The translations under genes and the position numbers were made by a program. Shown here piece by piece: positions 1 through 12,003 of a DNA stretch of 26,625 nucleotides. Below the pieces are notes generated by a model that ran no database searches, had not been told where the DNA came from, and saw only the letters and a list, made by a program, of their open reading frames with translations. Source of the DNA: Spirogloea muscicola (Eukaryota; Streptophyta; Zygnematophyceae; Spirogloeales; Spirogloeaceae); NCBI GenBank assembly GCA_009602725.1, contig WELB01000025.1:95745-122369 (forward strand). Reading direction: 5' to 3'. How positions within the stretch are numbered: position 1 is the first letter of the stretch; the number at the start of each line of letters is the position of its first letter.

Positions 1-85
1 CCGGCAATGAGGTCGCCATGGAGCAGCTTCGGAGGGCCGGCGAGCCGTATCAACCCTCTGCACGCCCCGGCTGCTGGGAGCGGCG

Positions 86-3000
86 ATGGCGGCGGCGGCG
101 CGCAACGAGACACGGCCTCCGCTGCTGCCGCTGCCACTGCCGCTGCTGCCGCCGCCGCTGCCGCTGGTCGTCCGGTCCAGCGGTGGCAGCTCTTCCCGGC
201 GAGGTGGGCTCCCCTGTGTGATGCAGTCCCGGCAACCCGCCCCAGTGCCTTCCAGCGACAGGCACTGACGACAATGTCGGCGGTTGTGCAGGCCTGCAGT
301 TGAAAGCCGGGCACCCGTGCCGCACTACGCTGAGGATGTCCGCATTGGCATCGAGGAGGATGAGGGCCTGCTCGGCGCGCCCGTCTTCAGTGGCCTGCTG
401 GAGCGCATGTTGCCTCCAGCGCCAGCGGCGCGCCGCCGCCGCAGCCGCCGGCGGCGACCCCCGCCGACAGCGGCGCTGCCCCGCGAGCTCCTCCACGCGC
501 ACCTGACGGACCGCGAGCTCGCGCTGGCCGGCGGCGAGCGACTGGCGCTTGCCGATGTGGTCGCCGTGACGCGCTGGGTTGGGTCGCGACGGCTGACGGT
601 GCACGCACTGCCGCCGGCAGCGGCAGCAGCGATGACGGTGGCAGCGTGGCAACCATGGCCGTGGAGGTCTGCTGCCCGTGTGCGACGTGACCTCGCTCTG
701 CGTGCACCCACCATTGCCGAGGCGGAACTTTGGGGGCTGGCGTTTGCTGGCCAGGGCTGCTTCGTCCACGAGCTCCCTGCTGACCCCCTTCTCGACAGCG
801 GCGATGTTGCCGACAACTTGCCGTTGCCTGCGTCGCCGGCGCTCGGCACCGGCTCTGGCACCTGGCAGCCGCCGCTGCGGCGCCGCCGGGTGCTGGTTGT
901 TGCCAACCCCAAGTCCGGCAACGGCCGCGCGCTCCACTTGTACCAGCGTGATGTGCAGCCCATCCTGGAGGTACCGAGATTGTCGCTGCTGCACGCCGCC
1001 CCTAGCGAGCACCCAAGGCTTGCTGCAGTACTGGTGGTGATGACGGCCCTCTTGCTGCCGACCGCTGCTGCAGCTCGGCGGCTTCGACTGCACGCTGGTC
1101 GAGACTCTGAATGCCGGGCATGCGCGAAAAGTGGCCGCCGCTATGGACCTCAGCGCCTGTCCTGATGGTGGGGCCCACCGTCTCCTGACTGTGATGCCAA
1201 TGCACAGCTGCCTCAGTGCCAACATCTGATCCTGGGCGGCCCACAGATTGTCGCTAGGCCTGATGACTGCCACCTGAACCTCCCCTTGGCAGGCATTGTC
1301 TGTGTTGGCGGCGACGGCATTGTGAACGAGGTAAGAGCCTCCAGCAGCGCATGCCTCGAGCCATGGTGGCCTGCCGCTTGGTGTGAATGCAATGTACCAT
1401 GAAGTTCATGCAAACACCTCATACATCCTAAACCACACGGCGCCGCACGCCTACACCCGGCTTGTTGCTCGCATGTCCGCAGGTTGTCAATGGCCTCCTC
1501 GCACGAAAGGATGCTGGCTCCCTGCTGCCAGTGCCGATTGGCATCGTGCCCGCCGGCAGTGACAACTCCCTTGCCTGGAGCGTGCTCGGCATCCGTGACC
1601 CGCTCTCCGCAGCGCTCGCCATCGTCAAGGTCGGCCGGCGCCGCCTGGCTTCCGATTGACGACGCGCTTCTTGTGGCGATTCCTAGACTACACAGTGGTA
1701 TATGGTGGCTGTCAGCTTGCACGCTTTCACGTGGGCGTCATTCGTTTGACTGTGACATCTGTGTCTGATTTGGCTCCTCTCGTCATCAGGGCGGCACGAT
1801 TGCGGTCGACACTTTGCTCGTGCAGGCTGGCAGAGCCGGGTCGGCGCATGCAGGGCTCTGCATTGCCTACTTTGGCTTCATGAGCGATGGTATGCCGCTC
1901 GCTTGCTCGACAGTTGTGCAGGCGGCGGCCCCATCTGCCGCGCCTCCGCGCTACGGTTTGCTTGCCGCTCCTATGACCATTTTGCCGGCTTGGCTGGTAT
2001 TGCAGTCCTGGAGCTGGCTACGCAGTACCAAGCGCGCTTTGGGCCACTGCGGTATGCCGTGGCTGGCGCAGTCAAGATCTTGCAACTGCCGTGTTATCGC
2101 ATGGACATTGAATTCCTGCCGCTGGTAGAGGAGGAGGAGGCGGAGGAGGCAAAGCTGCCTCTGCGGCCGCCACCACCGTCAAATGGCCGGACGCAGGCAG
2201 CCAGCCGAGAGCTCCTTCAAAAGCGGCCGAGCGAGTGGAGTGTGGCCGGTATGTCCGGCGTTGCTCAGGCGCACAAGCTAGACCGTTCTGCTGCTGGCAT
2301 CCTCAGTGGGGATTGTGGGGATTGGAGCGCGCGGAGAGCCCTAGACGAGCTCGACCTTGCGATGCCGCAAGCCATTGGCAGGTTGCCGAGGCAGCGCAGT
2401 AGCACGGGTACCGCCGCTCTCTCGGCTTCTCGGTCAATGCTGGACCAGCCGGCACTTTGGCGCAATGGTGGCCTCGAGCTTGCTTCTGCCGCCGCCGAGC
2501 AGCAGCAGCAGCATCATCCACCTGGCAGACGGAGGACGTCACCACCTCCGGAGCCTGAGCTGGAGACAGTGCCAAGCCAGCGCCGTTCGAGGGGCCGCGC
2601 TGCCCGGCGAGTTGGCGAGTGGCAGGAGCTGGAAAATGGCTGCCGTGGCACTGCCGCTGCAGCTGCCGCCAGTAGCCGGCGAGAGCCGCGCTGGTACTCG
2701 CTGCCGGGCTTCTCGCCGTGCTTCCACCCCGATGGTTTCTCTGCCGTGCAGGGAAGTGATGACGAGGATGCTGGGAGGTCGGTGGTACCACCGCTGACGC
2801 TGCCAGCCCCGCCGCCGCCTCCTCCACCGCCGTCCAGCGCAGCTGAGGCCGGCCCTCAGCAGCCCGATGCTGGTCGCAAGGGCGGTGGCCGCCAAAGTTT
2901 TGCAGCGCTGCTGGGGACTTGCTTCAGTGTCCCCACGTCGAAGCTACCGGCGAAGACGGCGGTCGCAACCGCAGGCGCTGGTGCAGGCGGGTGGGTACTG

Positions 3001-3491
3001 CGGCGGGGGCCGTTCTTGGCCGTCATGACATGCAACCACAGGTGCCGCAGCGTGCAGTGCCTTTCGAGCCAGAGCCTGGCACCGCATGCGGCCCCTGGCG
3101 ATGGCTCCGTCGACCTCATCCTTGTGCGCCCCGTTGGCCGCCTGCGCCTCCTTGCCTTCCTGGGCCTCATGCAGTTCAGCCGCCACCTGGCATTGCCCTA
3201 TGTTGAGTACTGCAAGGTAAGTAACAACCCCACCCTCGCTCAAGGGATTGCCTCACCTTCAGGTCGTTGTAGACCCTTGACAGTCATGAGGCTGCCAACT
3301 CATTGGTGGAAGCTGCGCCGCTGTTGCCGCCTGCATCGCAGGTGCGAGCGGTGCGCGTGATCCCTCTCGATGACCGGCACCGCGCATGTGGCATTGATGG
3401 AGAGCTCCTGCCACTGGAGGAGCCGGCTAGTGTGATGGTCATGCCAGGTCACTGCAGGCTCATAGGCCGACCTCAAACTCAAGCTCGCTGA
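86..3491 (+). CDS. Sphingoid long-chain-base kinase (DAGK-catalytic family), 8 exons
   Basis: ATP-dependent kinase that phosphorylates sphingoid bases to their 1-phosphates, a lipid-signalling step at membranes. Proposed exons: 86-203, 300-970, 1074-1167, 1293-1330, 1483-1629, 1790-1889, 2006-3216, 3342-3491. All phases agree and give about 842 residues. Seen: the nucleotide-binding motif NPKSGNG (about residues 242-248), catalytic GGDG (300-303), PIGIVPAGSDNSL (325-337), then RFGPLRY and a C-terminal block with CGIDGEL and CRLIG, an order I recognise from plant LCBK1-type kinases. An acidic, Gln- and Pro-rich segment of about 290 residues (roughly 430-720) separates the catalytic part from the C-terminal block. 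The 5' end is uncertain: an ATG at 7 spliced to an acceptor before 292 also keeps frame, and upstream exons may lie outside the window. The family call is firm; the exact substrate is inferred. Confidence 0.88.
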
Positions 3492-4472
3492 GTCTTTCCT
3501 CAACTACGACCTCTCACTAAAAGTTAGGCCTTTGCCACCTTCAGTATTCACAGAATACTGAGCTTTTACGTTATCCACTTTGATAAGCCGCTTGTCTGGG
3601 TAGCAAGTCCCACGGGCGTACGTGGGCACATGTGCAAAATGCAGCGCATTTCCTGCACTAGCAATTCAGGATGACAAACCAGCGAGCATCTCTTCTGTGG
3701 TGAGTTGCTTCATCGTAGGCCTTGGAGCAGCAATGTCCTGGCTGCCGTGATGGGTGTAATATGTACCTGATTTGTCACATTAATAGCCGTCTGATTCCCT
3801 GTGCCGAAAAGAAGCATGCTGGAGACATGCAAGCAATAACATAGCTGAAGCTAGCAAGCAATGCCCACAAAGCAGCACTGATAAGGTGGACCTATGCAAG
3901 CAAGTGATACTAACCTAGTGGCTGACATGAACATAAGAGCCAAGAAGACGAGGCAGCTTCATTGAAATGGACTGGTGCAACTGCTTAGCCTTGGTTAGAG
4001 ATATGGTAAAGATGAGTTGGGTGCAAAAGCGCTCCTTGAGGCCCTCGGTGAGGGCAGAAATAAAGGCGATGGCTCCACCAAAGGGCAAAACAGTGGGAGG
4101 CCAGCCCAACTGCATGCACGGAGAATGGTGCTGCTAGCGCCAGCAAGAGCAGAAGACGGCATCACTACAAAGCAAGCAGGCCAAATAGTCCAGTAAATGT
4201 AGCAGCTCATTTGTACCTTGCCTTTCGAAGAGGGGAAAGGCTGTTGTCAATCTGACCGACTCACATCAATAGAGCTACTGTCACTGTGGATGGCCCGCCT
4301 GGCAGGAGGTGCACAATTGTTGAGTTGAGAAGGCGCGAGCTATAAAGGACAAGCGTGCTTAGTCCGAAGAATGGCTGCAGAGGCCAGCCAAGCAATCACA
4401 GAGATAGGTGACAGATGGATGGCAGGTTGGCCCACACAGCTAAGCCAGCAGCGGCTGCTGCCAAGGTGGCTC

Positions 4473-4556
4473 AAAGAAGTGCCACTCCCAATGGGGGCAA
4501 GGGCTGTGAAAAGCCAGCCCGAACAAGAATTGACAAAGGGTCGAAGGGGCCAAATG
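4473..4556 (-). repeat. Hairpin-core dispersed repeat, minus orientation, well preserved
   Basis: This is a near-complete reverse-complement copy of the unit at 15811-15892. It carries the GGCCCCTTCGA-like leader, the AATTCTT tract, the hairpin core (4501-4520 on the + strand reads GGGCTGTGAAAAGCCAGCCC) and the CCCCCATTGGGAG tail. It shows that the family occurs in both orientations. Confidence 0.75.
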
Positions 4557-4686
4557 ATGGAGGGGCCTAAAAAGCGCTAAGCAGCTACGAAGGGGCCTGA
4601 AGATGCTATGGCTCAAACGACTCCTCACCGTTGAGTACGCTTCCAACACCCCCCTTTCAGGGGGCACTTCTTCTTTCAGGGGGTTT

Positions 4687-5270
4687 GGGCTGGCTTTTTC
4701 CAGCCCCCTATCCTCAATGGGCGAGCCCTTCATGTAAGGGGCCTTTGTTCAGTCTCCCTGTCTCTCTGACCTGAGGCTGCTTAGCAGGGGTTACTGAGTG
4801 CTTCGTAGCTGCTTCGTTGCTTTTTTGAGGATAGGGAGCAAGCGCGGCCAGATTAACTGGTGGCTGGGAGAGGCCAGCCCCAAAAGAATGGACAAGGTCT
4901 GAAGGAGTCGGAGTGCTAAGGACTGAGACAGCAGTAAGCGAACTCTCAGTAACCTCTCGTTAGTAGATGCAAATCTGAGTAGCTAGCAGGCGGAAAGACG
5001 TCACCCTGACGGGGTGCTCGTTGTTCTTTGTACTTCCCCTGGCCCCTTCTCGTCCTTTGTTCATTCTTTTTTGGGCTGGCTTTTTCCAGCACCTATCCTC
5101 AATGGGCGAGCCCTTCATCATTTGTTCCTGTCAGACCCTGTCCATTCCTTTGGGCTGGCCTCTCACAGCCATTGCTGTCAATTTGGAGGAGCTCTTCTAG
5201 TACCTAGCTTTTTGCGCCATCCGGCTTCTTCAGCCCTTGTCCATTCCTTTGGGCTTGCCTCTCACAGCTA
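4687..5270. repeat. Cluster of hairpin-core repeat copies
   Basis: Cores occur on the + strand at 4687-4706, 5073-5090, 5152-5170 and 5251-5269, and in reverse at 4862-4880. The first two share the same tail (CCTATCCTCAATGGGCGAGC), so they form a subfamily. A perfect CCCCC-TTTCA-GGGGG hairpin lies just upstream, at about 4649-4664. A further reverse core lies at 5370-5387, outside this span. Confidence 0.7.
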
Positions 5271-5646
5271 CCAGTCAATTTGGAAGCTCTGTTATCTTGT
5301 TTTTCAACATCGCTGCTCTTGGCCACAAATAGGCAGCAAAGTTGAGGAGGAGGTACTCGGCACACAGATGGCTGTGAAAGGCAGCCCAACAAAGATTGGA
5401 GTGACTGAGGAAGACATCTCCATCACTTGACCAAGGAGAGAGCTGTTGTGAGAAGCATCTGCGTGCCGGTCGCGCCCTGGCTGCAGCCTCTGGCTATGGA
5501 TCTGCTACCCGGAGACCAACATCTCTGAGTTGCGGCTGCCTAATTGGCTATATCTCAGAGCATCCATAGGACCCAAGCTTGCACTCACGAGACTGACAAA
5601 GAGCAGCGAACTACAGATGACTATCGACTTACTAGGCAGCCAAAGC

Positions 5647-5667
5647 ACCACTGAGCACCTCAGTGGT
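5647..5667. repeat. Perfect 9-bp inverted repeat with 3-nt loop upstream of ENGase
   Basis: ACCACTGAG, then CAC, then CTCAGTGGT. The arms are perfectly complementary and lie about 125 bp upstream of the ENGase ATG. It could be a dimeric protein-binding site or a hairpin in the 5' UTR; nothing in the sequence decides between these, and chance is possible. Confidence 0.45.
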
Positions 5668-5791
5668 CATGCAAGCCAGTGGGGCTGCAGGCGGCTGCCA
5701 GTATACATTCCCAGCAGACTTAGGAGGCCTTGGATGACTGGTATGCCAGTGCTTTGATACCGATGGTCTCGGCGATCCAAGGCATTGCGCG

Positions 5792-8700
5792 ATGGCCGCG
5801 GTGCCGGCAGCAGCGCACGAGCCGCCATTCGAGCCAGCAGCGGCACCGCTGAGGACCCTGCAGGACCTCCTGAGCTGGGCGCCGGGCGAGTCGCGCTCGG
5901 ACGCCTTCGTCAGAGGGTCGATAATGCCAGAAGCTCCATGCGGCTCCGGAATGGCGGCCGCGGAGGCTGCGCGACCCAGGCTGCTGGTGTGCCACGACCT
6001 GCGCGGCGGGTACACCGAAGACGCCGAGGCCCAGGGCGGCGCGCTCGGCAGCAACGCCTTCCGCCTGTGGGACTGGGACCTCGTCGACACGTTCGTGTAC
6101 TTCAGCCACGAGCTGGTGACGATACCGCCGCCCGGCTGGATCAACGCAGCGCACTTACACGGCACTCAGGTGCTTGAGCTGGGCAATCGCCAAGTCAGGC
6201 CTTGGTGCTCAGAGTCGACATCCCATGCTTTTGGCTGACTCAGGAGTCCGGCACCTGGGGCTCAGAACTACTTAGCAGCAAACCAGGGCTTTGGGCTGCT
6301 TGGTCAAGCGCTCAGCGCCAAACGTTTCGTTTGGGTTGCGAGCCTTAGAGCCTTAATTCCCATCAGATTGTTGACGTCGGCAGGTACTGGGAACGTTCAT
6401 CACCGAGTGGGAGGCAGGAGCAGTGCTGTGCGGCGCCCTGCTCGCATCGCCCACCACAGTGCGGGCCGCCGCTGCCCAGCTGGCCTCCATTGCAGACTAC
6501 TACGGCTTCGATGGCTGGCTGGTGAGGCTTGCCCATGCCCAACCCCTTACTAGTCTCTAGTCAGAAGAACTGGGCAGACGCCGTCGTTACCTCGCACACG
6601 AGCTGATCTTTGTGGGTTCAATTCAAGTGTGCATGTCAATGAGCCCTGAGTCAGACTATAGCAGCGATGAATGCAGAATGTAGAATGCTATCGTCACAGT
6701 GAGTGGTTCCTGCATCTGGATGTACTTGGTGCGACCAATGTCATGCAATGCTGTAGGTGAACATTGAGAACAAGGTGGACAGTGGCCAAGTGCCGCTGCT
6801 GATAGACTTCGTCGCAGCACTGAACGCGGAGATGCACCGATGCCGGGAGGGCTCGCTGATCATCTGGTACACGACCTCTTTCAGCACGCTGCTAGAAGTC
6901 GGCATGGCTGCCTCTAGATAGTCTGAAGATGCAAGAAGGAAGTCTCACAAACTGCATCAGCGTGCACGTACAGTCGTACATGAGTACATGGTGTCTTTGA
7001 CTCACGACTGACAAGCAGCTGGTGCGCAGGTACGACAGTGTCACCGAGGATGGCCGACTGCAGTGGCAGGACGGTCTGACCGACAAGAATTCCTGCTTCT
7101 TTGCAGCTGCAGATGGAATCTTCACCAACTATTGTTGGAAAGTAAGTGCATTTGCTGCAAGCCTTGCTTCAGTGCTGAATTGTTACCTGCTCTGTCATTG
7201 CATCTGGACAATCAAGCAGTCATTCAATGACTTGCATCTGGCAGCAGTCAGTCCCTTGCACTAACAGTCTTTGAGCATGACCATGACTAGGAAGGGGTTC
7301 CAAAGCAATGTGCACAAGCCGCTGGAGCCCGCCACCTAGACATCTTCATGGGCATTGATGTATATGGACGGGGCACATATGGTGGCGGGGGTTACCAGGT
7401 CAGCGCCCATGTCCTGTGGCACACCCTCACTAGTGTGCTCTGATCAAAGCCACGTCTTGCTTAAGTCGGGCTCTGTGACTGAGTACAAGGTGTTATCATC
7501 CCTGTTCTGGCCTTTGTACCTTTTTCAAAGTGCAAGCATGGGTAATGTGTACTATCTCATTGTGTGGCTAACCAGTGCGACTTAGCTGTGCGGGAAGCCT
7601 TTGCTGCTGGTACCTCCGTGGCTCTTTTTGGTCCTGCGTGGCCGTATGAGAACGAGCAGGAACTACCGTACGAGGCTGCACAATTGCGGTAGGCCATACT
7701 CCTGCCTCTTACATAGCAGATTCAGGTACATTGTGGTCATTCATGCCTCGGTATATCAAGGAGGCTTCGGCGTGCCCATGCCACACCACAGACGATGTTG
7801 TACCGTGCTGTGCGGAGTCAATGGTGGACCGCAGCTTTTGGGATCTCATAAGGAAAATCTGGACAAGCCGGCGGCCTCTCCCGCGGACTCTGCCATTGTA
7901 CTCCACCTTCGATCAGGTGATCCGCATGATCTGATCCCTTCATGTCATGGATGACACAGCTCTGCATAACATGTCTGATGTGGATGCAAATGCTGTGAGC
8001 TCTTACACAGCTTAATTGTCCAGTTTCTGAGTGCTGTTGCACTTAGAATGGCTAGTAGTGAAACTGAAGGCAGTATGAGGGTATGCTTGCGTGCCCTTAG
8101 GGCTGCGGGGAGGCCATCTTCATAGGAGGCTTCCAGGTCTCAGGACTCCCATGGAACAACCTCTCCCTGCAAAGCTTGCAGGTCAGTGTCTCGAGCTTTT
8201 TGTAGGTGGACGAGCTGGCTTTCAGTAACTGACTGCACTCAGCAACACTTTGTTATAAGTTGTTTGGATAGACGAGGTTTGGCTCATGCGATTGATTGCA
8301 TGAGATGCGGCTGACTCCTGGCGTGGTGCAGCCGCTTCACCACTCGCAGCACGTTGCTCTTGATGACGGGCTTAGGCTGACGGCATCTGTCGAGTATGTA
8401 TGCCAACCAGTAGTGGATTGTTTGCAAGGAATGCTTGTGTCAGTTCTGGTATTGGTCTTTCAGGTGGGCCGCCTGCTTAATCCGAGTATTCCTGGATGAG
8501 CATCCAGTCCCTGTCTTCAGTCTGAGCAATGAGACCAGGTGAATTATAGGACTTGCCTCATCCTTCACCTTGCAGCTCGTCTTCAGCATATGATGGTGGC
8601 TCTAGCTACCTCATCACTGGCAATCTGGCAGTGGAGCATCAGGCTAGTGTTGACATCTTCCAACCCAACATTCTCCTTATGGACATGGAGCACCTTCACG

Positions 8701-9851
8701 TGTCCTACTCGGTAAGCCAGTCACTTGGCTTTGTAGTTCGACTACGCCCATGCTTGCTGTGAACATTATTATTCCCATATTCACTCAGAGGGTCATTCTG
8801 CGTCTCAGTTGTGCCGCTCATTACCTTGAGTATTTCGATTGATGGTTCTGACAAGAGACTGCAATCCTTGTCTCTACTTGAGCAGGTCTTTACTGAGGAC
8901 AGACATAGTAATGTCAGCCTTGGTTTGACTTTCAGCAACATGGCTGCTGGCATCTCATCAACCTCGCTCTATCCGTCCCCCTGTCATAACCAGCTCCATG
9001 GGTCCCAAGTGCGAGCTGTCAAGCAGCACCCCATTTCGATGCCAGACAAGTTTCTGAGTGCTACAGAGGGCGCGCTCTCAGCATTGCTGGCAGGATGCTC
9101 TCTGATCAATACGCATGCAGGAGGCTGGACTACGAGAACGTTTGTTGGCAAGCTTCCAGAAAGTGTGCGCCTGATGCGTGTCAGTGCGCTGTGCTATCGG
9201 GAAGGAACCACCAGTCAGATGCTGCTGGATCATAGCACCCTGGGGCTTCTGACATCTGCACCAGTCAAGGCATCGCTCGGACAAGCCCCTGTGCCACCTG
9301 ATGATAAAGCTCGCTTACAGCGTGAGTCACAGCTCACCATTAGTGGGCCTAAGACATCTCAGGCCAAGGATCCTGGAGCACCAAGGCCCTATCAAGTGCT
9401 TGGACCCACTAGTACAGGTGTGGAACCAATGCCTGAGGGCTACATCGTCCGGATTGGCCACATCAGGATCGCGACGCACTCCGAGAGTGACTGCGCTGGG
9501 AACATTGAGATCACAAACTTTAGATGCCAAGATGTGGACATGAGCAGTAATGGATGTCACCTTGGCATCTCGCTAGCCTGGGACATCAGCTACAACACCT
9601 GCAGCCCACAACGCAGCAGGTCTGTGTGCCCAATTCACAATCAGCACATGTTCGCTTCTATTTCTGGTGGACCTCTGCAATGGATTGGCGCAGCAAAGCC
9701 CGCTTGTTTCCGGGCAAATCTGGATCTACCCTCCACGGTTGAAGGGGTCAATTTTCGCATGATAGCAACAACAGCCTGTGGGGCTCGCCTTGGAATTGAC
9801 ATACCATTAGAAGTATACTGGAAGGCAGAAAGGACAGCAGTACTTGATTGA
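5792..9851 (+). CDS. Cytosolic endo-beta-N-acetylglucosaminidase (GH85 ENGase), 12 exons
   Basis: Hydrolyses the chitobiose core GlcNAc-GlcNAc bond of free or misfolded-glycoprotein N-glycans in the cytosol. Proposed exons: 5792-6169, 6384-6521, 6757-6866, 7030-7141, 7291-7398, 7576-7688, 7835-7916, 8101-8181, 8332-8393, 8464-8538, 8576-8711, 8886-9851. All phases agree and give about 786 residues. Seen in order: PRLLVCHDLRGGY, DTFVYFSHELVTIPPPGW, VLGTFITEWEAG, then GFDGWLVNIENK holding the GH85 catalytic Asn/Glu pair (about N174 and E176), WYDSVTEDGRLQWQ, GIFTNYCWK, MGIDVYGRGT and LFGPAWPYE. The C-terminal accessory region (GGWTTRTF, VSALCY, EGVNFRMI) follows the plant enzyme. No signal peptide is seen, as expected for the cytosolic form. 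The start at 5792 is the first ATG of the open frame. The acceptors at 7835 and 8886 were chosen by phase and family alignment. Confidence 0.92.
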
Positions 9852-10282
9852 AACTTGGATCCAAGCACAAGCAGGGGGGATCGACTTATTCATTAGCTAT
9901 ACCAGCAAACACAATAAAAATGTCGTTCACGAGAGGTCCAACCAATATTTATGCAGTATGTTATTTTAGAATATGAGAGGTGCCAATTGCTTCCAAATGT
10001 AGCTATAGCCTGATTGAAGGGGCCTCATGTATAGCTAGAGATTGATCAGAGTCGGCCCACGTACTGGCTATAAACAGAATGTATACAGCTGAGGTACACA
10101 ATGCTCAATGCAATGTGCGAGCCCGCAGCACAACAGTGCAGAAACGAATGTTCTCCAGATCCTGAATCTGCAAGCCTGTGTACATCGGTCTGGAGGACGA
10201 TGCAGTGTCGAACTCAAGAATCTGTACAAGTGCTGCCGGAAGCGCCATGACCATAAGGAAGCCCATGCCTGGGTCTGAGTAT
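9852..10282. other. Intergenic region between convergent ENGase and hydroxylase genes
   Basis: This AT-rich 431-bp spacer separates the 3' ends of two convergent genes. It holds an AATAAA at 9913-9918. No repeat-family copy and no gene are seen. Confidence 0.7.
9913..9918 (+). terminator. Candidate polyadenylation signal of ENGase
   Basis: A canonical AATAAA lies 62 nt after the ENGase stop codon, in AT-rich sequence. The position fits cleavage shortly downstream, but no transcript evidence is available here. Confidence 0.4.
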
Positions 10283-11432
10283 CTATTTAGATGCACACCA
10301 GGGCTGCACGGGCTTGCGCAAGAAGGCCTGCCGGCGGGTTGGGACGAGGCGGTGCGTGGCACGGTATGTGCCAGCGAGGTGATCCCACCATGTGAAGTAG
10401 AGCGAGCGATTGAAGCGCGGATCTATGTGGTGGATGAAGTGGTCGGCGCTCTCCTGTGCGCCCGGCGTGAGTAGCACGCCGGCGCTGAGCGGCACCCACA
10501 GCCACACCGGGAGGTCGTATCCAGAGTGGCCCATGACATTGACAGCCGCGACTGGCCCCAACGTGGCGAGCAGTGACACGGGGTTCCAGCTCGGCCGCGC
10601 ATACTGAAGCGCCAGCACCGCAGCGTAGAAGGCTGACCAGTCCAGCAGGAACTCCACCGCCTCTGCATACGACGGCCCCGCTTCAGTGGGCAGGAAATGG
10701 ACAGGGAGAGACGCAACAATCGCGGCAATCAGTAGTGCGACACAGGCTGACGGGATTCCGACAGGCGCTGATTACCAGCGTAGGCGGTGCCCCAAGCATT
10801 GAGGTCGGCAGTTGCCTCGTGGTGCCGTTGGTGCAACGCCGCATACGCCACCTTGTAGCGGTGCATCAATGTGTGCAGAGCAAAGAACCACGCATCGTGC
10901 GCAACCATGGTGGCCCACACAAACGGCCAGATCGACGCCGGGTTGAAGTCTGGCGCCGCACGCGCCAGGAGGCCTCGGCGGCAAGCAGCCGCGCCGAGCA
11001 GCAGTGGGAAGTGGGACCCAGCAACAGAGCAGAAGTTCTGCCACCGGGGCCCCATCACCTGCGCCACACGTCGTCACGGATGTCAGCCCTCCACCGTGTC
11101 CGCCACATCGGTGCAGTAATGATTCATCAGAACGTTACAGTCTCAGCCAAGTTAATAATAGTCAGGTGGCAGACCTTGAAAGGCACAGAGGGTGCAAATC
11201 GCCGGACGAGGCTGCGGCGCTCAAGCCAGCAGAGGCCGTGGAAGCCCGCATACTCCACGAAGAACTGGCCGATGGCCAGGGCGGCACTCATCGCTGTGGC
11301 GAGCGCCAGGCATGTCAGGAGCTCGGCGAGGCCGCCCGTGGGCTGTGCACTTGGCACGCCGGCTGCCAGCAGGCCCACGCCCGCAGTCCTGTGCAAGCCT
11401 TTGTCCAATGGCACATGCAGAGCTGTCTCCAT
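10283..11432 (-). CDS. Fatty acid hydroxylase / sterol desaturase superfamily protein, 3 exons
   Basis: Membrane di-iron oxygenase family. Proposed exons, read on the minus strand: 11432-11175, 11058-10776, 10680-10283, giving about 312 residues with consistent phases. The three histidine boxes that bind the iron pair are visible: HTLMH (148-152), HQRHH (162-166) and HFIHH (261-265), plus GHSGYDLP (231-238) before the last box. Hydrophobic stretches precede box 1 and lie between boxes 2 and 3, as in this integral-membrane family, usually in the ER. The start is the ATG at 11432; an in-frame stop lies about 90 nt upstream, so this is the first Met unless a further 5' exon exists. Exons 2 and 3 were joined across a 95-nt intron (10681-10775) with a pyrimidine-rich acceptor. 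The substrate (sterol, sphingolipid or alkyl chain) cannot be told from the sequence. Confidence 0.82.
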
Positions 11433-12003
11433 CGTGGCCGGGTTGCCCTGCTGCCTCGCCTGAGTGCCTTCTTCCACCAGCACTACCGGAGCTGCCGGCG
11501 CGCCGATGGGCCCCGGGGATATGCTTCAGCGCCTCCAGGCTGTGACAGGCGGGGCGGTCTGCAGCCCAATTCGGCCTGTCATGCGACAGACCTGCAGCCC
11601 ACTTCTCCTTCCCCCGGCGGTACTCGAGCCGAGCTGATCGGGGCCTCGAGGCTGCCCAGGACTGCAGTGTGGCGGACAGCGCTCTTACCCTCGGCTGGGC
11701 AGAGGCCGCAAGCGGCAAAGCCAGCAAGATTGAGATGGGGACAGGGGGGCGGACGGGGCCAAGGGCAGCAAGGCCAGGGAGGGGTGTCGGTGACGCGCTG
11801 CTGCGCTAGCGTCCACGTGGGGCGAGCGCGGCCGCAGTCGGGCTTAAGCCCCCTAGCGGCCAAGTACTGGGGGGACGCACGCCTTCGACGACTTGTGGGC
11901 TTCACAGCCGATCACCTTCTTCAGAACTTGTTCACTTGATGCCCTTTTTGGTACCATGGGGAGCAGGCGGATGCCCATGCAGCAGGCTCGCTCGCGCAGG
12001 CAT

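Larger units (their letters stand above)
3492..5791. other. Intergenic region between the LCB kinase and ENGase genes; repeat-rich from about 4370
   Basis: No convincing gene is present. The first part (3492-4360) is AT-richer unique sequence; it holds a TGTAA at about 3756, a possible polyadenylation element for the kinase gene, and a small perfect hairpin CCCACG-6 nt-CGTGGG at about 3610-3627. From about 4370 the sequence is mostly copies of a hairpin-core dispersed repeat in both orientations, with degenerate copies of modules found again at 12-13 kb and 15 kb. ORFs here are short, low complexity and built from the repeats. Confidence 0.7.

Noticed and set aside
50-1273. 407-residue ORF on the minus strand
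   Set aside because: It lies opposite the exons of the sphingoid base kinase, spans their introns, and is a biased Arg/Ala/Gln composition shadow of GC-rich coding DNA.
8789-8885. Upstream extension of the last ENGase exon (VPLITLSISIDGSDKRL)
   Set aside because: No acceptor that keeps frame exists there except a poor AAG at 8855. The CAG acceptor ending at 8885 keeps phase and aligns directly with the plant enzyme.
11004-11939. 311-residue ORF on the plus strand
   Set aside because: It overlaps the hydroxylase exons that carry the histidine boxes on the opposite strand. The translation is low complexity and resembles no family.
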